DNA from: Arenicola marina
Taxonomy: Eukaryota; Annelida; Polychaeta; Arenicolidae
Assembly (NCBI GenBank): GCA_964019135.1
Contig: OZ025249.1
Location: 2,542,001-2,606,000, forward strand
Length of the DNA: 64,000 bases
Reading direction: 5' to 3'
In this document: positions 42,901 to 54,900 of the stretch, piece after piece
Layout: each line of letters begins with the position of its first letter
Numbering within the stretch: the stretch's first letter is position 1
The notes under the pieces: generated by a model
Databases searched by the model: none
What the model was told of the DNA's origin: nothing
Seen by the model: only the letters and a program-made list of their open reading frames with translations
Made by a program: the position numbers and the translations under genes

Positions 42901-45900
42901 GGGACCGTGAGAGCCCGTATGTCCTACAACGAGGGACACACTAACCAAGAGAACAAGGTATGAACCGAGGCGAGCTGCCAACTGCTGAACAATGTTTAGA
43001 TCAACAATCCAAGTAAATGGCACCCATTATGATGTCATTGTCGGTATTCTTGCTATCTTAATCAACGATATCTCGATCGCAACATACAATCATTCTGGTG
43101 AATAATTGTCCGAAAAAAAAAAGTTTACACATAAGGATTATGGTTTTATTCGTTACTGCAGGGGTTATACACAGTCAAAACCAAAGTCCCACATGATGAC
43201 GCGTCTTGCCGGCAACATGGCGCCTGACTCCATGTTTGTGTTTCCCGTTCCAGTTTACCGAGGGTATAAGTGACGTCACCGGAAGTGTCGTCAACGGGAC
43301 CATCACGTGCAGCTTCAGGCGAATGACGTCAGTCGCTGGAAACAGCAAGATTTTCCCCCTTGACACTGCCTATTATCTGCTCGTAGCTCTGGGGGACTAT
43401 TCTGAAGGCAAGTAACTGTACCATCACTGCCAGGCAAAAGAATTATGGCAAGTCTTTTCTTTCAACTCATTGGTCAGTGTTCTAGTCCCAATACTCTCGA
43501 TCCAGTGGCAAACCTTTTCACGAACACTGTGAAGTCACGATAACGCCTGTCACGTATTTCATTGTGTAACATTGTAACAAATCTCGATGGTTCTCCGAAG
43601 ATGTGTTTTGGTTTCGGTTTGAGTATGGCTACCGCCAAGGTGACCAGGAACACACACAAAAATTCGTCTATGCTATAATTGTTCTGCTTTAAGACGAGTA
43701 CTACGGTTTCATCATGGGTAACCACTTGTAATTAATAATATAAATCCTGGAAACGCGGTAGATGGCAAGGGAAACATTTATTAAGTAACAAACAACAAAT
43801 TACACTTCGAGAAATAGCATCAACTGGTCGAAGTTTCATTATTTTAATATTAATATGCATTCAATAGGAATGATATCTTGCTACCTTTCTAAGTCGTCTA
43901 CGTCCCCTGTGATTAGGTGGTTCGTCTTTCATGTTGATTTAAACCAATGTGTCAGTATAGCTCACGTATAACTCACGTCCAAAATTTAAAAAAAATCGAT
44001 TGATTTCGTGGAAAGCTGGAGCGGGCCAACTGAATGTAGGGCGAGACTGTGGTCAATCTGTGCGCCGCCCTCAGTGGCCATCGTTAGCCTGAGGCTTAAA
44101 CATGGCGGCCACACTGAATGACATCAGTGCATGAGCACTCACTGGATAGCCAGGAGCTATGGACACTTGGCTATAGCAAAACAAGCATAGCCATGCAGCA
44201 TTTTGCAGTAAAAAATCAACTTTACGTGACAATTCGAATGTCTTAAATATAGCTTTCATAATTAGTTCCAATAATTTGAAAGTACTTTCTTATTACTGGT
44301 GTAGGAACCATTCCGAAGTTGCTAAGTCTTCACAAGGAGCCATAATTGATTACTGGCACAAAGATTGATAATAATATGCCACCATCTGTGATGACAGCAA
44401 ATTGATCATTGCACATGTGCAAAGTCATCACATGATCACATAAGGCATTCCAATTGGCTTATAGATTTCTTTCTGTTCAGAGATCTATAGATTGGGCCAG
44501 TGAAAGCAAATGTTGTCTTATGGAGTTTTGGTGACAGACAGTATTGGTGCTTTTCAAGAAAGTTTACTTATGTGATTAGTCCTAACGTCTCAGGAAGTAA
44601 TAGAAAAAGAATTAAGGTTTGTTTCTGTTATAAAGCTTTGCCCATAACAATCGGAGAATGAGAGTTACACTTGGTCAAAGTCTAACATTCCTGGAATGGG
44701 GTTGTTCCAGACCTACGTTTACTATACAATGCGATTAGGCTTTGTGTCAGCTCACCCGCAGCCTAGGGTTCTGAGCTAGGTAGCCAGTACGTAAGACACA
44801 GACCCTTCTTGTCACTGAGTAACTCGTTTTACTGTGACATATGACTTTGAATTTGACCTTGACGCTTGAACATATAATCCTTCATAGTTGGGCAATCTAT
44901 GGTAAACAGAATAACTTAGTTTTATTAGTGGCTGCCTCAACTACAGGCAAAATGTAAGGAACAGTCAAAGCAAACCTTACCTTATGCGTTGATCTCAAGA
45001 AGACGTTCGACACTGTCGGTATATGAAGCAGAGGGAACCATGGTGCGGCATGGTTCACGGGTCAGCTGGCGGTATGTTACAGTCACGTTATCTTCCAGGG
45101 AGAAAGCAACGACACGTGACGCGCCTATCGTCCGCTCAACAGTTTCGCCTGACCGAGGTTTCGGCAGGAGCTGGAGGTGGCGGAGGGACGTCGGTAAGTC
45201 AACCATGTCCAGCGCCTGTGCGACATGTGACATCAGTTTGTTCGATAACCATGTATATGCTGTTATATTAAAACAACCATGTGGCCGAACTTTGGCCCTT
45301 AAGTACGCTCGTAGAGCTGTCTAACGTTTAGGTCACATGTCGTGTACCGGTGGTTGATATGTCGATTTCTCACTAATTTCAGAATCTCAAGTGTGGTAGC
45401 TAAGTACTTCTTGTCCTAACATAATAAATAAAACCGTCTTGCGTCCATGCGTTTGGCTGTGAGACAACAACACTGATGCATGAACAAAAGATTGATATTA
45501 ATCTTACGGTGTACGAGGTCTAACCTGTGACATCATACAGCTAATGTAGTCCTATTTCCCTGCTAGGACTGCGGGGGCGCCGCTGGCTGCTTTATGGACC
45601 CATCCGGTTGCCAAGGCGACGCCTGCGTGGCTTCTATTACATGGACGCCGGAAGGCTTCACGTCAGGACGCAAGAGGCGTCAGACGGCGACGACACCGGC
45701 CTACGTCGACATCACGCTGACAGGCGACACAGACGGATACGTGGCCGTCGGCTTGTCCACCGACCAGAGCATGGTATGTAGGTCTACGGTAAACGTCCGT
45801 GATGAACGGCCCTTCAGCTGTGGTCGTCTCACCTTATCGCTCTCACCGTATCGGTCTCTCCGTGTCAGTCTCACAGTGTCTGTCTCATTCTGTTTGTTTC

Positions 45901-48900
45901 CAGGGGGCTGACAGTGTCATGGAGTGCGTGAACGATGGCGTCACCGTGACAGCCCTTATGTCCTACAACGAGGGACGCAATAACCAAGAGAACAAGGTGA
46001 GGTGTAATCAATCGCTATAACTCAAACAATTGTTGCGAGTGGTATCTATTATGATTTCAGCTGTTGCCTCATGGACTGTGCTTTGTGACATACTTACCGT
46101 AAGAAATCCGATACAGCAGCGATATATAACAGCCGGCGAGTGTCTGACACATGTGTTTGTCATCGTTGTGATATAGTGTTAACAGCCGGCGAGTGTCTGA
46201 CACATGTGTTTGTCATCGTTGTGATATAGTGTTAACAGCCGGCGAGTGTCTGACACATGTGTTTGTCATCGTTGTGATATAGTGTTAACAGCCGGCGAGT
46301 GTCTGACACATGTGTTTGTCATCGTTGTGATATAGTGTTAACAGCCGGCGAGTGTCTGACACATGTGTTTGTCATCGTTGTGATATAGTGTTAACAGCCG
46401 GCGAGTGTCTGACACATGTGTTTGTCATCGTTGTGATATAGTGTTAACAGCCGGCGAGTGTCTGACACATGTGTTTGTCATCGTTGTGATATAGTGTTAA
46501 CAGCCGGCGAGTGTCTGACACATGTGTTTGTCATCGTTGTGATATAGTGTTAACAGCCGGCGAGTGTCTGACACATGTGTTTGTCATCGTTGTGATATAG
46601 TGTTAACAGCCGGCGAGTGTCTGACACATGTGTTTGTCATCGTTGTGATATAGTGTTAACAGCCGGCGAGTGTCTGACACATGTGTTTGTCGTCGTTTTG
46701 ATATAATTTTAGCAGCTAGCGAGTGTCTGACACATGTGTTTGTCGTCGTTGTGGTTGGTAGGTTTGTCTGATACGATGTGTGTACAGTTTTTATCCTGAT
46801 TTGGCGAGATCGTGTCTGATTTTCTAACTGTCAGAGTCGTTCCGGGAGGCTGCGTAAAACAACCTGTACTAATATATAATATAGATAGTGTTCATCCGAC
46901 TCAATTGCATTGTTCCGGGATGTATTTTGGCTTAACTTTAGCCTTCAATTGTACAACACGGTGTGTTGATTGTATATTTAAGACGCTTTAACCACTTTTG
47001 GTCATATCGCGTCAATGGAAGAAGGAAGTTAGAGTAGAGCCATGTCCCGGGTGTAACCCCCTACTCTTTGCGAAGAAAAACATGGGATCTTTATGCTGCT
47101 ACCACACAGACAGGGCCACAGCAGAGCTCGAACCATCGATCCACGTGCCGTTAGGCTTTCAGATGACCAGCGCACTCAATGCGAGCGCTCTTGCCCACTG
47201 ACCTATCGAGCCGGCACCTGTACAAAACGGACGCTTCGGTAAAAAATTGTCGCATCAAAAGACAAATGAAGACATATATATATCTATATCTCCCAAGTTG
47301 CTTTGAACTCACGTTAATCCATCGCACCTGGCAACCTACACACAATTCATTGCTGTTTCCGGTTCCAGTTTACCGACGGTATAAGTAACGTCACCGGAAG
47401 TGTCGTCAACGGGAGGATCACGTGCAGCTTCAGGCGAATGACGTCAGTCGCTGGAAACAGCAAGATTTTCTCCCTTGACACTGACTATTACCTGCTCGTA
47501 GCTCTGGGGGCGATCTCAGGTGGTAAGTGGTGTCACCATGGTTACGGATGGGCCTACCTGGCTGCTGAGTCTGTCTGGAAAGTATAATATAGGAGCTTGT
47601 CCTGGGCTTTATCCTGGGCTATAAAGCTGGAGACCTATCATGCAATATATGATAAGACAATATATTATTTTTGGTCCAGAATAAATTTTCAGTCATAAAA
47701 ATCAGTCATAAAATTTCGAATGTGTTAGTGAGCATGGAAGTTTTGTATTATTAAAATCAAGCGTGTTTGTATCTTAGAGTTCTTCTTCTAGTAACCAATA
47801 TGTATGAAATGTCTTCAGGAGGAGTCAAGAAACTACGCAGAAAAGAACTTTTCGCACTTGGCGACTAACGTGAAAACAGTGCTTGGCAATTATAGACTGT
47901 GTGTATGTGTATTATCCTCGCTAAGATTATCATGTAAGTTCCCAGTATACTGCAATCTAGAAGTAATACCGTCTTACTTACTTCTCGTTTAGAGAACAAA
48001 CAGCTGCACACGACCAGACTGTCGTCCGCCAGCAAATACCGCCTGACTAAGGCCTCGACCGGCGGGGGCGGCGCGGCGACAGGCTCCGGGTACGGACTGG
48101 TCCAGGCGCACGGTGAGTGGACTGCGGGATACAGACCCAGGGTACGGACTGGTCCAGGCGCACGGTGAGTGGACTGGGGGAGACAGACCCAGGGTACGGA
48201 CTGGTCCAGGCGCACGGTGAGTGGACTGGGAGAGACAGACTCAGGGTACGGACTGGTCCAGGCGCACGGTGAGTGGACTGGGAGAGACAGACTCAGGGTA
48301 CGGACTGGTCCAGGCGCACGGTGAGTGGACTGGGGGAGACAGACCCAGGGTACGCACTGGTCCAGGCGCACGGTGAGTGGACTGGGAGAGACAGACGCAG
48401 GGTACGGACTAGTCTAGGCGCACGGTGTGTACTGGGGGAGACAGACCCAGGTTACGGACTGGTCCAGGCGCACGGTGAGTGGACTGGGAGAGACAGACCC
48501 AGGGTACGCACTGGTCCAGGCGCACGGTGCGTGGACTGGGAGAGACAGACGCAGGGTACGGACTAGTCTAGGCGCACGGTGAGTGGACTGGGGGAGACAG
48601 ACCCAGGGTACGGACTGGTCCAGGCGCACGGTGAGTGGACTGGGAGAGACAGACGCAGGGTACGGACTGGTCCAGGCGCACGGTGCGTGGACTGGGGGAG
48701 ACAGACCCAGGGTACGGACTGGTCCAGGCGCACGGTGAGTGGACTGGGGGAGACAGACCCAGGGTACGGACTGGTCCAGGCGCACGGTGAGTGGACTGGG
48801 GGAGACAGACCCAGGGTACGGACTGGTCCAGGCGCACGGTGAGTGGACTGGGGGAGACAGACCCAAGTTACGGACTGGTCCAGGCGCACGGTGAGTGGAC

Positions 48901-51900
48901 TGTGGGAGACAGACCCAGGGTACGGACTGGTCCAGGCGCACGGTGAGTGGACTGGGAGAGACAGACTCTGGGTACGGACTGGTCCAGGCGCACGGTGAGT
49001 GGACTGGGAGAGACAGACCCAGGGTACGGACTGGCCCAGGCGCACGGTGAGTGGACTGGGGGAGACAGACTCAGGGTACGGACCGGTCCAGGCGCACGGT
49101 GAGTGGACTGGGAGAGACAGACGCAGGGTACGGACTAGTCTAGGCGCACGGTGAGTGTACTGGGGGAGACAGACCCAGGTTACGGACTGGTCCAGGCGCA
49201 CGGTGAGTGGACTGGGAGAGACAGGCTCAGGGTACGGACTGGGCCAGGCGCACGGTGAGTGGACTGGGAGAGACAGACCCAGGGTACGCACTGGTCCAGG
49301 CGCACGGTGAGTGGACTGGGAGAGACAGACGCAGGGTACGGACTAGTCTAGGCGCACGGTGAGTGGACTGGGGGAGACAGACCCCGGGTACGGGCTGGTC
49401 CAGGCGCACGGTGAGTGGACTTGGGGAGACAGACCCAGGTTACGGACTGGTCCAGGCGCACGGTGAGTGGACTGTGGGAGACAGACCCAGGGTACGGACT
49501 GGTCCAGGCGCACGGTGAGTGGACTGGGAGAGACAGACTCTGGGTACGGACTGGTCCAGGCGCACGGTGAGTGGACTGGGAGAGACAGACCCAGGGTACG
49601 GACTGGTCCAGGCGCACGGTGAGTGGACTGGGGGAGACAGACCCAGGGTACGGACTGGTCCAGGCGCACAGTGAGTGGACTGGGGGAGACAGACCCAGGG
49701 TACGGATTGGTCCAGGCGCACAGTGAGTGGACTGGGGGAGACAGACCCAGGGTACGGATTGGTCCAGGCGCACAGTGAGTGGACTGGGGGAGACAGACCC
49801 AGGGTACGGATTGGTCCAGGCGCACAGTGAGTGGACTGGGAGATACAGACTCTGGGTACGGACTGGTCCAGGCGCACGATGAGTGGACTGGGGGAGACAG
49901 ACCCAGGGTACGGACTGGTCCAGGCGCACAGTGAGTGGACTGGGGGAGACAGACCCAGGGTACGGACTGGTCCAGGCGCACAGTGAGTGGACTGGGGGAG
50001 ACAGACCCAGGGTACGGACTGGTCCAGGCGCACAGTGAGTAGACTTAGGGTCAATGTGTCTAGAACGTTTTGCCCTGTGAGCCGCTGTGAAGTGTATTTT
50101 GTGTTTAAACCAATGAGACCTACTTTCTTTATTCTATTGTCATGTGACATTGACCTTGTCATCAACATTGACCTTGACGTTGACCTTGCAGCCATCTTGA
50201 TGGTGGCCGCCTGGCTGCTGACTGGCTGTCTGGGGATGATGATGGCGCGCTACTACAAGCAGGGCTGGCCGGACAAGACCATGTGCGGCACCAAAGTCTG
50301 GTTCAATGTGAGTCCCCGAGTCCTGCAGTGTGTGCAATAAGTCTGGTTCAATGTGAGTCCCCGAGTCCTGCACTGTGTGCAATAAGTCTGGTTCAATGTG
50401 AGTCCCCGAGTCCCACAGCGTGTGCAATAAGTCTGGTTCAATGTGAGTCCCCGAGTCCTGCAGTGTGTGCAATAAGTCTGGTTCAATGTGAGTCCCCGAG
50501 TCCTGCAGTGTGTGCAATAAGTCTGGTTCAATGTGAGTCCCCGAGTCCTGCAGTGTGTGCAATAAGTCTGGTTCAATGTGAGTCCCCGAGTCCCGCAGTG
50601 TGTGCAATAAGTCTGGTTCAATGTGAGTCCCCGAGTCCTGCAGTGTGTGCAATAAGTCTGGTTCAATGTGAGTCCCCGAGTCCTGCAGTGTGTGCAATAA
50701 GTCTGGTTCAATGTGAGTCCCCGAGTCCCGCAGTGTGTGCAATAAGTCTGGTTCAATGTGAGTCCCCGAGTCCCGCAGTGTGTGCAATAAGTCTGGTTCA
50801 ATGTGAGTCCCCGAGTCCTGCAGTGTGTGCAATAAGTCTGGTTCAATGTGAGTTCCCGAGTCCTGCAGTGTGTGCAATAAGTCTGGTTCAATGTGAGTCC
50901 CCGGGTCCTGGAGTGTGAGCAATAAGTCGGGTTTAATGTGAATCCCCAAGTCCTGTAATGTGTGCAATAAGTCTGGTTCAATGTGAGTTCCCGAGTCCTG
51001 CAGTGTGTGCAATAAGTCTGGTTCAATGTGAGTCCCCAAGTCCTGTAATGTGTGCAATAAGTCTGGTTTAATGTGAGTTCCCAAGTGCTGTAATGTGTGC
51101 AATAAGTCTGGTTCGATGTGAGTCCCCGAGTCCTGCAGTGTGTGCAATAAATCTGGTTCATTGTGAGTCCCCGAGTCCTGCAGTGTATGCAATAAGTCTA
51201 GTTCAATGTGAACCTACAGTGTGGTCCTGCAGTGTGTGCAACTGTTTGTATACATAGTTTATTACCTTGTACTCTATGATGTCCCAGCCTACAGTGTATT
51301 AACTGTGCACTCTATGATGTCCCTACTTACAGTGTATTCACTGAGCACTCTATGATGTCCCAGCCTACAGTGTATGAACTGAGCACTCTATGATGTCCCA
51401 GCCTACAGTGTATGAACTGAGCACTCTATGATGTCCCAGCCTACAGTGTATGAACTGAGCACTCTATGATGTCCCAGCCTACAGTGTATGAACTGAGCAC
51501 TCTATGATGTCCCAGCCTACAGTGTATGAACTGAGCACTCTATGATGTCCCAGCCTACAGTGTATGAACTGAGCACTCTATGATGTCCCAGCCTACAGTG
51601 TATTAACTGTGCACTCTATGATGTTCCAGCCTACAGTGTATTAACTGAGCATTCTATGATGTCCTGTTGATGTTCCTGTTGCTTCCAGGTCCATCGAGTG
51701 CTGATGATTCTCACCCTCTTCCTGACTCTGGCTGGCTTCATCGTCATCTTTATCCATGTCAAGGGCTACAGTGGGGTAAGTGGTGGGCGGGACTGTAGGG
51801 TAAGTGGTGGGGTGGGACTGTGGGGTAAGTGGTGGGGGTGACTGTGGGGTAAGTGGTGGGGGTGACTGTGGGGTAAGTGGTGAGGGGTGACTGTGGGGTA

Positions 51901-54900
51901 AGCGGTGAAGGGTGACAGTGGGGTAAGTGGTGGGCCTGACTGTGGGGTAAGTGGTGGGCGGGACTGTGGGGTAAGTGGTGGGCGGGACTGTGGGGTAAGT
52001 GGTGGGGGTGACTGTGGGGTAAGTGGTGGGGGGTGAAGGTGGGGTAAGTGGTGGGCGGGACTGTGGGGTAAGTGGTGAGGGTGACTGTGGGGTAAGTGGT
52101 GGGGGGGACTGTGGGGTAAGTGGTGGGGGTGAAGGTGGGGTAAGTGGTGGGCGGGACTGTGGGGTAAGTGGTGGGGGTGACTGTGGGGCAAATGGTGGGG
52201 GGGACTGTGGGGTAAGTGGTAAGGGGGACAGTGGGGTAAGTGGTGGGGGTGACTGTGGGGTAAGTGGTGAGGGTGACTGTGGGGTAAGTGGTGGGGGGTG
52301 ACTGTGGGGTAAGTGGTGGGGGGTGACAGTGGGGTAAGTGGTGGGCGGGACTGTGGGGTAAGTGGTGGGGGGGACTGTGGGGTAAGTGGTGGGGGGGGAC
52401 TGTGGGGTAAGTGGTGGGGGTGACTGTGGGGTAAGTGGTGGGGGGTGACTGTGGGGTAAGTGGTGGGGGGGTGACTGTGGGGTAAGTGGTGGGGGTGACT
52501 GTGGGGTAAGTGGTGGGGGGGACTGTGGGGTAAGTGGTGGGGGTGACAGTGTGGTCAGTGGTGGGGGTGACTGTGGGGTAAGTGTTGGGCGGGACTGTGG
52601 GGTAAGTGGTGGGGGTGACAGTGTGGTTAGTGGTGGGCGGGACTGTGGGGTAAGTGGTGGGGGTGACAGTGTGGTCAGTGGTGGGAGTGACTGTGGGGTA
52701 AGTGGTGGGGGTGACAGTGTGGTCAGTGGTGGGGGTGACTGTGGGTTAAGTGGTAAGGGGTGACAGTGTGGTAAGTGGTGAGGGGTGAAGGTGGGGTAAG
52801 TGGTGGGGGATGACAGTGGGGTAAGTGGTGGGGGTGACAGTGTGGTCAGTGGTGGGGGTGACTGTGGGGTAAGTGGTAAGGGGTGACAGTGTGGTAAGTG
52901 GTGAGGGGTGACAGTGTGGTAAGTGGTGAGGGGTGACAGTGTGGTAAGTGGTGAGGGGTGACAGTGTGGTAAGTGGTGAGGGGTGACAGTGGGGTAAGTG
53001 GTGGCGGTGAAGGTGGGGTAAGTGGTGGGGGTGACAGTGGGGTAAGTGGTGGGCCTGACTGTGGGGTAAGTGGTGGGCGGGACTGTGGGGTAAGTGGTGG
53101 GGGGTGAAGGTGGGGTAAGTGGTGGGGGATGACAGTGGGGTAAGTGGTGGGCCTGACTGTGGGGTAAGTAGTGGGCGTGACTGTGGGGTAAGTGGTGAGG
53201 GTGATAGTGGGGTAAGTAGTGGGCGTGACTGTGGGGTAAGTGGTGGGGGTGACAGTGGGTAAGTGGTGGGGTGTGACTGTGGGGTAAGTGGCGAGAGTGA
53301 CAGTGGTGTAAGTGGTGGGCGTGACTGTTGGGTAAGTGGTGAGAGTGACAGTTGGGTAAGTGGTGGGGGTGATAGTGGGGTAAGTGGTGGGGTGTGACTG
53401 TGGGGTAAGTGGTGGGGATGGCTGTGGGGCAAGTGGTGGGGGTGACAATAGGGTAAGTGGTGGGGGGTGAAATAGGTGTAAGTGGTGGGGGGTGAGAGTG
53501 GGGCAGGTGGGGGTGACAATGGGGTAAGTGGTGAGGGTGACAGTGGGGTAAGTGGTAGGGTGTGACAGTGGGGTAAGTGGTGGCGGTGACAATGGGGTAA
53601 GTGGTGAGGGTGACAGTGGGCTAAGTGGTAGGGGTGACTGTGGGGTAAGCGGTGAGGGGTGACAGTGGGGTAAGTGGTGGGGGGTAAAAGTGGGGCAAGT
53701 GGTGAGGGTTGACAGTGAGGTAAGTGATAGGGGTGACAGTGGGGTAAGCGGTGGGAGGTGAAAGTGGGGTAAGTGGTGAGGGTTGAAAAGTAGGGTAAGC
53801 GGTGGGAGTGACAGTGGGGTAAGTGGTGGAGGTGATAGTGGGGCAAGTTGTGGAGCGTGACTGTGGTGTAAGTGATGGGGGGTGACAGTGAGGTAAGCGA
53901 TGGGGGGTGACTGTGGGGCAAGTATTAGAGGATGACAGTGAGGTAAGTGATTAGGGGTGTCAGTGGGGTAAGCGGTGGGGGTGACTGGGGTATGTGGTGG
54001 TGGGTGACTGTAGGGTAAGTGGTAGGGGGTGACAGTGGGGTAAGTATTGGAGGGTGACAGTGGGGTAAGTGATGGGGGTTGACAGTGGGGTAAGCGTTGG
54101 GGGTGACAGTGGGGTAAGTGATTGGGGGTGTCATTGGGGTAAGCGGTGGGGGTGACTGAGGTATGTGGTGGTGGGTGACTGTAGGGTAAGTGGTGGGGGG
54201 TGACAGTGGGGTAAGTGATTGGGGGTGTCATTGGGGTAAGCGGTGGGGGTGACTGAGGTATGTGGTGGTGGGTGACTGTAGGGTAAGTGGTGGGGGGTGA
54301 CAGTGGGGTAAGTGATTGGGGGTGTCATTGGGGTAAGCGGTGGGGGTGACTGAGGTATGTGGTGGTGGGTGACTGTAGGGTAAGTGGTAGGGGGTGACAG
54401 TGGGGCAAGTATTGGAGGGTGACAGTGGGGTAAGTGATGGGGGTTGACAGTGGGGTAAGCGTTGGGGGTGACAGTGGGGTAAGCGTTGGGGGTGACAGTG
54501 GGGTATGTGGTGGTGGGTGACTGTGGGGTAAGTGGTGAGGGGTGACAGAGGGGTAAGTGTTGGGGGGTGACAGTTGGGTAACTCATATAGGGTGACTCTG
54601 GGGTAAGTGATGGGGGGTGAAAGTGTTGTAAGTGGTCGGGGGTGCCTGTGGGGCAAGTTTTAGAGCGAGACTGTCGGAAAAATGAGGGGGGGTGACAGTG
54701 GGGTATGCGGTGGGGTGTTAAGAGGTGATAGTGGGTTTCACCACGACATGGACTACAGGCAGGTGGAGAGGGATCAAGGGGTAGTTGGGGTCTCAGGCGG
54801 GGAGAGGGGGCAGTAGGTGATGGGGCGTCAAGGGGTAGTTGGGGTCTCAGGCGGGGAGAGGGGGCAGTAGGTGATGGGGCGTCAAGGGGTAGTTGGGGTC

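Larger units (their letters stand above)
30194..45566 (+). repeat. Five tandem DOMON exon cassettes of about 3.09 kb
   Basis: Units start at exon A: 30194, 33284, 36374, 39465 and 42555; the fifth ends at 45566 and is shorter (3012 bp, about 78 bp missing near 44825). Exons and introns are nearly identical between units. In the C-D intron there are two allelic types: units 1, 2 and 4 share one, units 3 and 5 the other (differences from about 37350 to 38165 and 43530 to 44345). Each unit enters and leaves in phase 0, so adding or removing a unit keeps the reading frame. This is a tandem exon-cassette duplication, recent or homogenised; an assembly artefact cannot be excluded. Confidence 0.93.

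Noticed and set aside
47105..47218. Functional tRNA gene on the minus strand
   Set aside because: A and B boxes are present, but the acceptor and anticodon stems do not pair cleanly by eye; a SINE head fits better.
48273..51192. Pro/Ser/Arg-rich minus-strand ORFs and a plus-strand ORF over the 52-bp and 45-bp arrays
   Set aside because: Open only because units lack stops in those frames; they overlap well-supported exons in the other orientation.
51766..54656. Long minus-strand His/Pro/Thr-rich ORFs (up to 461 residues)
   Set aside because: Reverse complement of the 24-bp GTAAGTGGTGGGGGTG repeat; no independent coding evidence.
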